A stretch of 64,000 nt of DNA from Whitmania pigra. Its lineage: Eukaryota; Annelida; Clitellata; Hirudinida; Haemopidae. Position 1 is the first letter of the stretch, and every line of letters begins with the position of its first letter. Below, in pieces: positions 49,301-57,574 of this stretch. The stretch is from contig JAJTWR010000269.1 in NCBI GenBank assembly GCA_021613335.1, positions 1,780,001 to 1,844,000 on the forward strand. The letters run 5' to 3'. The notes beneath the pieces are model-generated. The model was not told where the DNA came from. It saw nothing but the letters and a program-made list of their open reading frames with translations, and made no database searches. A program made the position numbers and the translations under genes.

Positions 49301-51184
49301 CCGAATAATTGTCCATTCAAATCAATGTGAAATTTCATTATTTTTTTTATCCGATTTAATTGCTTATTTGGATATTTACAGTAGGACTAAATTAAGCGGT
49401 GATGAAATTATTATTTATAAGATTTGTTATTACTGGTATTAATTACAACTACAACAACAAATTTATTTACACATCGACAGAGAACTCCAAACGACTTTCT
49501 AGAATTCGAAGAGCAAACCTCTCCGAGATTGCTCTCACAGTCACAACAACAACAACAACAGCAATATCAGCAACAGCAGTATCAGCAACAATACCAACAG
49601 TCACAACAGCAACAATATCCACAACAGCCCAAAATCAGTCCCCAGAGAAGAAGAGAGCAACAACAGCAGAAAGTGGAGAACAGAATGGAAAGGACATTGC
49701 CGAGGATGCAACACAACGAAGAATGCCTCGTCATCAAGAACAAATACGGCACATGTCCGCCCAGCACGGCCACTTCGGATAAGGTGAAGGTGGGTCGGGA
49801 ATTGTAGACAATGCCCTATTGCAGGTGATCCATCATCCAAGCGGGCCTTCATTAATCTCGCAAGAGGCCCAAGGCAGGGTTTGAACCGTGTTATGATGGG
49901 CTGTCAGGTCAGCCTAGTGGCTAATGATTTGGATCATGAAGAATTGGCTTTAGACTTAGTAACTTAGGGGTCGCTAAGGCTGATCATTAACGTTTGTTTG
50001 AGGCAATTTGAATTATTTGGTAAATATAAAAATGAATAAATAAAAAATTAAAAGACATTATAATTTATTTTATTTTACGATTGTAATATTATTACAAAAT
50101 TTTCATGTCGAATCCATCAGATTCATAATCGAATAAGCTAATAGTTTGCCCCTGATAATCATTGATATTTTTTAAAAATTAATTATCTTAAGAGAGAAGA
50201 AACAAGTTCTATTCAAATGTATTATTTTCATCGAACTAATTACTAATCTAATAAGTAATAAATGTCGATGTTGTTATTGTTGTAATTAATACCATTAATA
50301 ATGACTTTTGTCAATCATTAACTTGTCATAAGAATAGTAACAGCTTACATCAACACCAATACCAATCACATACAAGCAACCACAATAACTTTATTCATCT
50401 GCATCAGCAGTACAGAGATCAGTCAGTTCAAACGTCAGAGTCGATTTCATCGAGGGGCAGACTGCCAGCAACATCCACGACCCCTTTCACCGCTTTTACA
50501 CCGCCACAAAACCAGCACCATTCCCACAAAGACTCCAAAGGTAACCTTCCCACCAAGCCACTTAAGTCTACGATGCTCCAGCAACATTCCTGCGATGTCA
50601 GCTCAGGAGATCCTCTTCAAGGCTGCAAACAGGAGCCGATCAACAAATTCCAGGTGCAGAAAAGCAGTTCCATCTTCGAGTCTGAGAGGCACCGTCTCAA
50701 GACCTCCTCTGGTGCGGCATCCCTGTCGATCAGCACGAACAAAGGCGACTCCTCGAAGCCTCTGCTCAGAACAGCGACCATCGCAGAAGAGAAGAGTGTC
50801 GCTGACGGTCAGCAGGTCAGACCTCAAGCCAAGTTCTACAAGCAGGAAGATGGAAGATATCTCTGCGAGAGGCACAGAAACGTATGGAAGAAGGTCGACC
50901 ATGCAGATTCGAATCTCAATGCTCAGAATTCGTCTACGTTTGGCTCAGAGGCGGCAGAAAAGCAGCAAAAGGCATCTAAAAAGGCGGACCAAGATCCCCT
51001 GAGTAACGCGCCAACGACCACAGGCGACAAAACAAGCGTCAAGCCATCGCTGGAAAGTAAAACTGAAATGGATCGCATCAACTTGAACAACATGCCACCT
51101 CATGGAAGAGTGAAAAACGAGAACCTGCTGGAAAGGAGGTCCAATTCAAATGAGGAAACCAAACTGCCGCCGGAGATGGACTGA
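32765..51184 (+). CDS. Neuregulin/GGF-type transmembrane EGF-family growth factor (whole gene)
   Basis: Predicted exons: 32765-33968, 40735-40900, 43398-43539, (probable missing spacer exon), 45093-45195, 45515-45579, 47572-47671, 47874-47979, 49481-49783, 50333-51184. The product is about 1,000 residues: signal peptide, poly-Asn, GGF2-like N-terminal domain, one Ig domain, one EGF domain, a short stalk, one membrane span and a basic, Gln/Ser/Lys-rich cytoplasmic tail. This is the order of vertebrate pro-neuregulins. By family knowledge the EGF domain would bind an ErbB/EGFR receptor after stalk cleavage, and the Ig domain would bind matrix proteoglycans. All introns are GT-AG, and the splice phases agree at every junction but one. 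Arthropod Vein is related but secreted, so this one is closer to vertebrate neuregulin in topology. A possible ATTAAA poly(A) signal lies at 51297-51302. Confidence 0.85.
36467..36682 (+). CDS. Short acidic open frame inside neuregulin intron 1 (hypothetical)
   Basis: The frame is open from 36467 with an ATG at 36518. It reads [20 protein letters not shown], then [20 protein letters not shown], and stops at 36680-36682. Its composition (Asp/Glu-rich, no repeats) is unlike translated AT-rich noise. Just upstream, at 36144-36326, another frame reads [20 protein letters not shown] and [15 protein letters not shown]. These could be exons of a nested gene, alternative neuregulin exons, or a decayed element. 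No splice sites could be assigned with confidence. Confidence 0.3.
   Translation, partial: NHVGHNSFKNGSIRGVCMDVDEDVRPFLETRNEFKDSGGAHLNDSGMEHFEAEKADDTDEIFLKAEHVMLQ
37451..37828. repeat. (CCAT)n array in neuregulin intron 1
   Basis: About 375 bp of CCAT with only two slips (37561 and 37719). The near-perfect units suggest recent expansion. Confidence 0.97.
38021..38055 (+). promoter_or_regulatory. CCAAT box plus X-box-like motif
   Basis: CCAATCGG at 38021-38028 is followed 13 bp later by GTTTCCATGACAAC at 38042-38055, which fits the RFX/DAF-19 X-box consensus RYYNYYATRRNRAC. The pair could mark an internal promoter or an intronic enhancer. This degenerate consensus occurs by chance about once per 65 kb per strand. 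Confidence 0.25.
38871..38915 (+). mobile_element. Possible terminal repeat of a Tc1/mariner-like element
   Basis: CAGTCTGGACGGAAACTTTG after a TA dinucleotide has the look of a Tc1-type terminal inverted repeat. I did not find its inverted partner, so it may be a solo remnant, and it may or may not belong to the transposase relic at 41.1-41.9 kb. Confidence 0.3.
39444..39490 (-). mobile_element. SINE tail remnant, minus strand
   Basis: GGCGCCATTGTCCATACCGT and CAGAGACGCTCATCT match the reverse complement of the segment between the two tails of the SINE at 23.7 kb. Only about 45 bp are recognisable. Confidence 0.4.
40735..40900 (+). CDS. Neuregulin exon 2: first half of the Ig domain
   Basis: Acceptor TTAATTCCAG and donor ATCCAG|GTAGGA. 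It reads [20 protein letters not shown] (first codon completed from exon 1), then [20 protein letters not shown]. This carries the first Ig cysteine and the WYK core of an I-set domain. Entry phase 1 and exit phase 2 agree with both neighbours. Confidence 0.88.
41096..41945 (-). pseudogene. Dead Tc1/mariner-family transposase
   Basis: The minus strand retains an open 3' part (41515-41096, 139 residues) with the hallmark catalytic region: [13 protein letters not shown] and [13 protein letters not shown]. The Asp of HDN and the Glu of PIEN are about 34 residues apart, as in the D34E catalytic triad. Upstream, 41945-41516 still shows an N-terminal-like fragment ([20 protein letters not shown], probably from the DNA-binding region), but several stops and frame changes interrupt it. 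The element is inactive by itself. Intact terminal repeats were not identified. Confidence 0.85.
42911..43375. repeat. (CCAT)n array next to a neuregulin splice acceptor
   Basis: About 465 bp of CCAT, nearly perfect apart from slips near 42942 and 42992. It ends 22 bp before the acceptor of neuregulin exon 3, so it fills the place of the polypyrimidine tract and branch point region. Confidence 0.97.
43398..43539 (+). CDS. Neuregulin exon 3: second half of the Ig domain
   Basis: It begins by completing an Arg codon from exon 2 and reads [20 protein letters not shown], with the DxGxYxC signature holding the second Ig cysteine, then [26 protein letters not shown] and NVT are potential N-glycosylation sites. 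The donor CTCAA|GTAATA leaves in phase 0, which does not fit exon 4 (phase 1 entry), so a spacer exon of length 3n+1 is expected between them. Confidence 0.85.
43540..45092 (+). other. Intron region with probable unlocated spacer exon
   Basis: Contains an ATT microsatellite (43597-43661), a CATCATCGTCGT run (43775-43850) and an ATCATT-rich run (44720-44850). A GC-richer patch at 44520-44700 (AACACTAGCGGGGTAGGATA) is a possible site for the missing exon. Minus-strand Asp-rich frames at 44621-44938 are translations of the repeat. Confidence 0.5.
45093..45195 (+). CDS. Neuregulin exon 4: EGF domain, first part
   Basis: Acceptor CAAATCTCAG, donor TGTGC|GTGAGT. It reads [20 protein letters not shown], then [13 protein letters not shown], giving EGF cysteines 1 to 4 with the C-x7-C-x5-C-x10-C spacing and the MNGGTC motif typical of EGF ligands. 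Confidence 0.88.
45303..45345 (+). repeat. Dispersed repeat A, copy 2 (in a neuregulin intron)
   Basis: TTTAGCCGATTTTTCGAGTG followed by CCTTTTGTATCCGGATAGGA matches the copy at 19270-19315 with a few differences. Confidence 0.5.
45515..45579 (+). CDS. Neuregulin exon 5: EGF domain, end, and stalk
   Basis: Acceptor TTCAATACAG, donor GAAAG|GTGAGA. Its first base completes the Ala between cysteines 4 and 5, then [20 protein letters not shown] gives cysteines 5 and 6 with the GYxGxRC end of an EGF module. Splitting EGF domains at this place is the pattern of vertebrate EGF-ligand genes. It exits in phase 1, matching exon 6. Confidence 0.88.
45787..45962. repeat. (TAA)n microsatellite in neuregulin intron 5
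   Basis: About 175 bp of interrupted TAA repeat. Confidence 0.93.
46160..46409. repeat. (ATC)n array in neuregulin intron 5
   Basis: About 250 bp of ATC with CCATC slips, followed by CACCACCACC. Ser/His/Asp frames are artefacts. Confidence 0.95.
46843..46932. repeat. Imperfect (CA)n repeat
   Basis: ACACAC-rich stretch of about 90 bp with T, G and AA interruptions. Confidence 0.85.
47091..47229. repeat. (CATCGT/CATCAT)n array in neuregulin intron 5
   Basis: About 140 bp of mixed ATC and GTC triplets with occasional ATTATC. Poly-Ile/Val and poly-His frames are artefacts. Confidence 0.92.
47572..47671 (+). CDS. Neuregulin exon 6: transmembrane segment
   Basis: Acceptor CCCAACAACAG, donor GGCCAA|GTGAGT. 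With one base from exon 5 it reads [10 protein letters not shown], then the hydrophobic [20 protein letters not shown] followed by CLAK. The YERL...IAYC layout parallels the juxtamembrane and membrane region of vertebrate proneuregulin-1. The stalk between EGF cysteine 6 and the membrane is only about 20 residues. Confidence 0.87.
47672..47873 (+). other. Neuregulin intron 6, short and mostly a CAT/CGT array
   Basis: A 202-bp intron. A run of CATCATCGT and CGTCGTCGT triplets at 47776-47863 fills its 3' half and stops 10 bp before the acceptor GGTATTCAG. Confidence 0.85.
47874..47979 (+). CDS. Neuregulin exon 7: juxtamembrane cytoplasmic segment
   Basis: It completes a Lys codon and reads [20 protein letters not shown], then [15 protein letters not shown]. 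Charged and helical in character, as expected just inside the membrane. The donor CAA|GTTGGT is weaker than the others. It exits in phase 0, matching exon 8. Confidence 0.72.
47980..49480 (+). other. Neuregulin intron 7
   Basis: AT-rich, with a duplicated segment: TATAATTTTATT followed by ATATAATTATTGATTGATAA appears near 48572 and again near 48672 (about 100 bp apart, TATT-rich). No gene seen. Confidence 0.6.
49481..49783 (+). CDS. Neuregulin exon 8: cytoplasmic poly-Gln segment
   Basis: Acceptor ACATCGACAG. It reads [20 protein letters not shown], then a tract of Gln with Tyr and Ser from CAA/CAG repeats, then Lys/Arg-rich sequence ending [16 protein letters not shown] and TATSDK. The donor is either GATAAG|GTGAAG at 49783 or AAG|GTGGGT at 49789; both are phase 0. 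The overlapping Thr-rich frame is open but lacks matching splice phases. Confidence 0.65.
49805..49930 (-). mobile_element. Possible tRNA-like SINE remnant, minus strand
   Basis: On the minus strand, TTAGCCACTAGGCTGACC resembles an A-box region and CACGGTTCAAACCCTGCC contains a good B-box, followed by CTTGGGCCTCTTGC. Spacing is tRNA-like, but no full cloverleaf can be drawn. It sits just after the neuregulin exon 8 donor. Confidence 0.4.
50333..51184 (+). CDS. Neuregulin exon 9: C-terminal cytoplasmic tail
   Basis: The phase-0 acceptor TTGTCATAAG at 50332 gives [20 protein letters not shown]; the neighbouring CAG at 50343 would not keep phase with exon 8. The tail is Ser/Lys/Gln-rich and hydrophilic, with [40 protein letters not shown] near the middle, and KLPPEMD before the TGA at 51182-51184. 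G+C rises clearly above the flanks, which supports coding. No enzymatic domain is present. Confidence 0.75.
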   Translation, partial: NSNSLHQHQYQSHTSNHNNFIHLHQQYRDQSVQTSESISSRGRLPATSTTPFTAFTPPQNQHHSHKDSKGNLPTKPLKSTMLQQHSCDVSSGDPLQGCKQEPINKFQVQKSSSIFESERHRLKTSSGAASLSISTNKGDSSKPLLRTATIAEEKSVADGQQVRPQAKFYKQEDGRYLCERHRNVWKKVDHADSNLNAQNSSTFGSEAAEKQQKASKKADQDPLSNAPTTTGDKTSVKPSLESKTEMDRINLNNMPPHGRVKNENLLERRSNSNEETKLPPEMD

Positions 51185-51659
51185 GCTCCGATTGGCTGAA
51201 CTCAAAATCACGTGACAATTGATCTCCACTGGATGGATAGATGGATGTACGGATGAATGAAAAGATGTTCGCGTGGACAAAGCTGGGAAAAGAATTATTA
51301 AATTCAAATCTCGTCGGATTTGTTCAAGCAAATCTTTCGGAGACTTTTTGAGGATGGAAACGAATTTGATGATCTGCACTGAATGAAAAGACTAGAGATG
51401 GCTGGATGGATGAATATTTGAATGTTTGAATGAAAAATCAGAACTTTAGAAAGAAAATATTTATTAATATATAATAATATCTCTTTAAAGATAAACATAG
51501 AAGAATAATTAGCTTTTAAATGTTTTCTCCGGCAGTGTTTTTGTCAGAAAAATCAGAAAGCAGAGTGAGATCAATAAGGAAGGCAGCATTGAATTGAGCT
51601 CGTAGTTACATGGCTGCGTCGATAGTCAACCAACCATTCACTCGTCATCCATCAAAATA

Positions 51660-52046
51660 TTCATCCATCCATCCATCCATCCATCCATCCATCCATCCAT
51701 CCATCCATCCATCCATCCATCCATCCATCCATCCATCCATCCATCCATCCATCCATCCATCCATCCAATCCATCCATCCATCCATCCATCCATCCATCCA
51801 TCCATCCATCCATCCATCCATCCATCCATCCATCCATCCATCCATCCATCCATCCATCCATCCATCCATCCATCCATCCATCCATCCATCCATCCATCCA
51901 TCCATCCATCCATCCATCCATCCATCCATCCATCCATCCATCCATCCATCCATTCCATCCATCCATCCATCCATCCATCCATCCATCCATCCATCCATCC
52001 ATCCATCCATTCCATCCATCCATCCATTCACCCACCCATCCATTCT
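51660..52046. repeat. (CCAT)n array downstream of the neuregulin-type gene
   Basis: About 385 bp of CCAT with slips near 51767, 51953 and 52010. Starts about 475 bp after the stop codon. Confidence 0.97.
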
Positions 52047-52049
52047 TCT

Positions 52050-53820
52050 TCCATAATATTTATCCTTCAATTCTTCTCCATCATTCAGTAGCACGTGATC
52101 ATTTTAAGAGCCTCCATTTACTGCTCGAGGTTTGAATTCCTCTTCGTCATCATCCTCATCTTCACGTCAATGGTCGGAATTATCAGCAGACATCTCTATG
52201 GCAACGTTTGACCGGAAGCTATCAGCTTCATCGTCGTCGTCATCATCATCGTCACTGACAGTGAGGCCATAATAAGGAAAAGACTTTCTTTAATTTCCAA
52301 AAATTGTAAAAATAATAATAACAATAACGAAAAAATGTAAAAGGTGGAAAACTGAAATTATTTAAGATAAAAGAGGACTGTATTTAAATTTAATAAAAAC
52401 AGAAAATGGTTCAATAAACGGCAGATAAAATTTAATTTTGGCCAATGTTACTATTTAAACATTGACGCATGACATAAATAAAAATAAAAACTAATATATT
52501 ACGAATTTATGGTCAAAAATATCAATAATGGAGAAAAAATGTTTCAGATTTAGGAATCATTTTGGCTTCCAGGCTAAACTTTAAGAAACATATTTTAATT
52601 CGATTAATGAAAAGTACTTACAATACTTAGAATTTTTTCAAGATGTACTATGTAAAAAAAATACCTGTCCTTAGGTTCTGTCTACCTGTCTTTTGTTTAC
52701 ATAAACTTTGGTTGGACCTCGGTTGAAATGCGATGCTCAAGTTTATTCATGTGGACAGGGCCTAATTGACAAAACTGTGATATTCAAGAAAAGGGCAACT
52801 ATCTAGCCCGCAGAGAAAAATTAAAGTTTTCAAAGTTTTCTCTATTTGGTTTATTAAAGGAGGAGACTTAATTGCATTGCTCAACACGTGTTTTGTGGAT
52901 TCTACATTTTTTTTATTTATTCTTTGGATTTGTGTCCGATGTTGCTTATCATACATATCATGTTTTGTCCACACGAAAGAACTTTCAATGCGAGGGCATG
53001 ACCTGAAATTGTCAACAACAACAACAACAGTTTCAACAACATTTTCTTAAATTATCATTAATATATAAGAATATATATATATATATATAAATAAATATAT
53101 AAATAAATATTTACTTGGAATTTCATTTGTGAATACCAAACTTTTGAATTTTGAACAGTTAGATGACATCTTGATAGGTCATAATTTTAATAAATGTCAA
53201 TTAATAATAATACTAACAATAATATTAGTAATAAAACTAACAGCAGTAATAATAATAGTAATAATAATAATAATAACAAGAAGAACAGTGAATGGAGGCA
53301 ATCAAGACAAATAAGACAGTACGTGGCCTCCAGAGGTCAAGAAGTCAGTGATGCGTGGAAGATGAGGACAAAACATCACTTGCATGACTTTGTCGCTTTA
53401 TTTTATGCCTGAATGGATTCCCAGACGGCAAAAATATCAAAGCGATGATGATGATGCCGATGAATATGATGATAATGACAATGACTAAGATGGTGATAAT
53501 GACGATGACTATGATGGTGATGGTGATGACATGAAGGACATAAGATTGTCATTTCTTTATTTACAAACTTCAGTTACAATCTTCACATAAACAGTCAAAT
53601 AGCAAACAGAAATCCATAGCCATTTTCGTCAGAAACACTGTGAAATTGTTTTGAATCGAGACTATGTGTTAATAATTTATTATTACTTGTGGACGGACAG
53701 TGAACACGGGTGAGGTGTCAGCGAAAAGATGGCGAGTTATTAATGAAGTGTTTGAGAAAGAAATATCATCAACATCACAATCGTCATCTTCATTAATACT
53801 TGACAATTATCTAGAATGTT
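52050..53820. other. Gene-poor stretch
   Basis: Contains an X-box-like ATCTCTATGGCAAC (52192-52205), an AT dinucleotide run (53067-53105) and a GATGATGAC-rich run (53440-53530). An open frame ending at 53412 has a non-repeat part (EWRQSRQIRQYVASRGQEVS, DAWKMRTKHHLHDFVALFYA) that looks better than noise but has no supported start, splice site or family. Confidence 0.4.
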
Positions 53821-53827
53821 TTTGCAA

Positions 53828-53835
53828 TAATAACG

Positions 53836-53880
<45 letters not shown>

Positions 53881-54098
53881 TAATAATAATATAATAATAA
53901 TATAATAATAATAATAATAATAATAAAATAATAATATAATAATAAAATAATAATATAACAACAACAACAGCAACAACAACAACAAAAACGACGACGACGA
54001 GGACGACGGCAACAACAACAACAACAACAACAACAATAATAATAATAATAATAATAAAATAATAATAATAATCATAATAATAATAATATAATATAATA

Positions 54099-54136
<38 letters not shown>

Positions 54137-54196
54137 TAATAATAATAATATAATAATAATAATAATAATAATAACAATAACAATAATAATAATAAT
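53828..54196. repeat. Complex (TAA)n/(CAA)n/(GAC)n array
   Basis: Mixed TAA repeats with slips, CAACAACAG and a short GACGACGACGAGGACGACGG core. It leads straight into the first copy of the 1.44-kb duplication. Confidence 0.95.
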
Positions 54197-55545
54197 ACGT
54201 GCATTATTATTGCCCCGTAAGAGTCAGTGGAGCTCAAGTTATCGTTCAAGTATTCGATTAAGTGTTAAGTATTCGATTTGATCGGAGCCAAATTAAAACT
54301 CTTCTCCTCCTTTTGTCTGCCCTCGGGAAGTGGAAAAGAAAAAAAAAACTTCCTGGAGTTCGAGAAGAAATTGGAAGGAAACATTCCCAAAGGAATAATT
54401 CCTTGCTGGAGTTAATCCGTGTGCGATGAAGTTTCAGTGTAAGGAGGACTTTGTATAATTAAATATTATTGCATAATATCATTACATATTATATTATTAT
54501 ATTAATATTACATATTATATTAATATGTTACATTATTTCATTATATGGAAGCTCCTCATGGTTAACATTCACATTTGTTTTGAATTGAATAATTTGTAAG
54601 TTGATTTAAGTATTCTTGCTTTGATAAATTATTGATTTTTTAATGATTTTTTATTAATTCGGTTAAATTTACTTAATAACTATTTATTTTATTAATAACT
54701 TTTTCTTCATAAGTTGAGAAATTCCAAAAGCTGAAACATAAATATTTCAAACAAGAGAGATACGTAAAACACTATTCCAGTGAACATAAAAAACAGACGA
54801 ATTAAAAGTGATCAGAACATCAAACATCTTATCGCAGAGTCACAGACAGAGGCCTCTTAAGACCTTAGATAAGATGAAATGCTGTCTCGTAAAAGTATTA
54901 CTCAATTTAAGGGGCAAATATTTAATAATTAAATTAAAACTGTAATTAAATATAATTAACTGAATTAAAAATTAATCCCTGCCAACTAAGATGAACTTTA
55001 AACTACTATAAAAACAAAGATTAGAACTGAAGATTTCAAAGAAGATGTTGAAAGCTGAGGCTGGTTTTAAAGTGATTTATTTCATATATATCAGAACAAA
55101 ATGTCTTGTTAAAATATGTAAAGGTAGCATTAGAGTTTACATGCTGTTACGTAACAGTAATTTGATTTTTTTACACGTACATGATCATTCATTTCTATTT
55201 TAGAAACTGAAATAACTTTTAAATGCTTTGTAAAACTTAATATTCTTAATTAAGCTTTATGCTACAACCGTTAGTAACTTAGTTAAAATTGTTAAACTTA
55301 CTTAAGCCAAATCCACCTATTTTATTTAAATTCTTTTATTAAAATACATTTTTATTAAAAAAATTCAGATCCACTTCTTTTCTTTCGTTGGTTGCGTAGC
55401 CTCGTAAACATAAATAAACTCCCGCGTTACAAATGTTTGAATCACGCTATTCCAATCATTAACTATTTTTTGTTATTTTTACCTAATAATATTGTTACCT
55501 AATAATATTATTACCCAATAATATTGTTATCTAATAATAATAATA
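54172..55545. repeat. Tandem duplication, copy 1 (period about 1.44 kb)
   Basis: From AACAATAACAATAATAATAA and TACGTGCATTATTATTGCCC onward the sequence is repeated in order, at an offset of about 1,444 bp, in copy 2. I see only scattered single-base differences (for example CAAAGGAAT against CAAAGAAAT, AAGGGGCAAA against AAGGTTCAAA, TCTTTTCTTTCG against TCTTTTATTTCG). No coding exon is apparent in the unit. Confidence 0.92.
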
Positions 55546-55585
55546 ATAATAATAATAATATAATAATAATAATATAATAATAATA

Positions 55586-55615
<30 letters not shown>

Positions 55616-55621
<6 letters not shown>

Positions 55622-57084
55622 TAACAATAATAATAATAATACGTGCATTATTATTGCCCCGTAAGAGTCAGTGGAGCTCAAGTTATCGTTCAAGTATTCG
55701 ATTAAGTGTTAAGTATTCGATTTGATCGGAGCCAAATTAAAACTCTTCTCCTCCTTTTGTCTGCCCTCGGGAAGTGGAAAAGAAAAAAAAACCTTCCTGG
55801 AGTTCGAGAAGAAATTGGAAGGAAACATTCCCAAAGAAATAATTCCTTGCTGGAGTTAATCCGTGTGCGATGAAGTTTCAGTGTAAGGAGGACTTTGTAT
55901 AATTAAATATTATTGCATAATATCATTACATATTATATTTTTATATTAATATTACATATTATATTAATATGTTACATTATTTCATTATATGGAAGCTCCT
56001 CATGGTTAACATTCACATTTGTTTTGAATTGAATAATTTGTAAGTTGATTTAAGTATTCTTGCTTTGATAAATTATTGATTTTTTAAGGATTTGTTATTA
56101 ATTCGGTTAAATTTACTTAATAACTATTTATTTTATTAATAACTTTTTCTTCATAAGTTGAGAAATTCCAAAAGCTGAAACATAAATATTTCAAACAAGA
56201 GAGATACGTAAAACTCTATTCCAGTGAACATAAAAAACAGACGAATTAAAAGTGATCAGAACATCAAACATCTTATCGCAGAGTCACAGACAGAGGCCTC
56301 TTAAGACCTTAGATAAGATGAAATGCTGTCTCGTAAAAGTATTACTCAATTTAAGGTTCAAATATTTAATAATTAAATTAAAACTGTAATTAAATATAAT
56401 TAACTGAATTAAAAATTAATCCCTGCCAACTAAGATGAACTTTAAACTACTATAAAAACAAAGATTAGAACTGAAGATTTCAAAGAAGATGTTGAAAGCT
56501 GAGGCTGGTTTTAAAGTGATTTATTTCATATATATCAGAACAAAATGTCTTGTTAAAATATGTAAAGGTAGCATTAGAGTTTACATGCTGTTACGTAACA
56601 GTAATTTGATTTTTTTACACGTACATGATCATTCATTTCTATTTTAGAAACTGAAATAACTTTTAAATGCTTTGTAAAACTTAATATTCTTAATTAAGCT
56701 TTATGCTACAACCGTTAGTAACTTAGTTAAAATTGTTAAACTTACTTAAGCCAAATCCACCTATTTTATTTAAATTCTTTTATTAAAATACATTTTTATT
56801 AAAAAAATTCAGATCCACTTCTTTTATTTCGTTGGTTGCGTAGCCTCGTAAACATAAATAAACTCCCGCGTTACAAATGTTTGAATCACGCTATTCCAAT
56901 CATTAACTATTTTTTGTTATTTTTACCTAATAATATTGTTACCTAATAATATTGTTACCTAATAATATTGTTACCTAATAATATTGTTACCTAATAATAT
57001 TGTTACCTAATAATATTGTTACCTAATAATATTGTTACCTAATAATATTATTACCCAATAATATTGTTATCTAATAATAATAAT
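55616..57084. repeat. Tandem duplication, copy 2, with expanded 16-bp minisatellite
   Basis: Same content as copy 1. Its end is enlarged by extra 16-bp units (56926-57084). The near-identity implies a recent duplication, or a haplotype or assembly duplication. Confidence 0.92.
56926..57084. repeat. 16-bp minisatellite ACCTAATAATATTGTT
   Basis: About seven canonical units followed by the variants ACCTAATAATATTATT, ACCCAATAATATTGTT and ATCTAATAATAATAAT. At the end of copy 1 (about 55484-55550) the same three variants follow a single canonical unit. Confidence 0.93.
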
Positions 57085-57152
57085 AATATCTAATAATATT
57101 GTTGCCTAATGTTTTACTATTTCACGATGTTCTGACGATTGCATTGTAATCC

Positions 57153-57194
57153 ATGCTTTCAAAAACGACCACCCAAGTTTGTGGGATAGTAGAA
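57153..57194 (+). other. Possible first exon of the basic membrane protein gene 1
   Basis: An ATG in GC-richer sequence reads MLSKTTTQVCGIVE and meets a strong donor, GAA|GTGAGT, in phase 0. The next exon needs phase 1, so either a further exon is missing or a weaker donor (GTTT|GTGGGA at 57180, phase 1) is used. The start of this gene is therefore unsettled. Confidence 0.3.
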
Positions 57195-57406
57195 GTGAGT
57201 TTTTATGTAATTACTATTATATCATCAAATTTATTTGCATTAATTATTATTATTATTATTAAGTTATCTTAGAATCAGAAGATTTTGTAAACAATATCGT
57301 GCAATCCATGATGCTATTTTGTTAATTATGTAGTTTCATTTATATGTTCATATTCATTTATATTTATATTGTGATCATTTTGAAATTTTCGAACCAGTGT
57401 CTTCAG

Positions 57407-57574
57407 GTCTGATTGCTTATGTTTTCACAAGTTTTAGTCTCCTTGGATTTACTTTTTGGTAAGGAAATAGTTAACTTTATTTTATTTATTAACTAATCAA
57501 TAAAGTAAACTATTTTTATCAGGTTATTGAATTGGGTTTTCAGAAGACGAATCCAGTATTCGACATCTGATAGG
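57407..57574 (+). CDS. Gene 1 membrane-anchor exons (57407-57458 and 57523-57574)
   Basis: First exon: acceptor GTGTCTTCAG and donor TTTTTG|GTAAGG, reading LIAYVFTSFSLLGFTF in the only open frame. Second exon: acceptor TTTTTATCAG and donor GATAGG|GTTGAT, completing Trp and reading LLNWVFRRRIQYSTSDR. The intron between them is only 64 bp. Exit phase 0 fits exon 58029. An alternative acceptor 9 bp upstream (GAACCAG) would add three residues. Confidence 0.5.

Noticed and set aside
49399..49782. Thr-rich alternative frame over neuregulin exon 8
   Set aside because: Its ATG lies upstream of the acceptor, and its phase does not match exon 7 or 9; the poly-Gln frame matches both.
54172..57084. Retrovirus-like LTR pair for the 1.44-kb direct repeats
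   Set aside because: The copies are adjacent with only a short TAA run between them, with no internal coding region, primer-binding site or polypurine tract.
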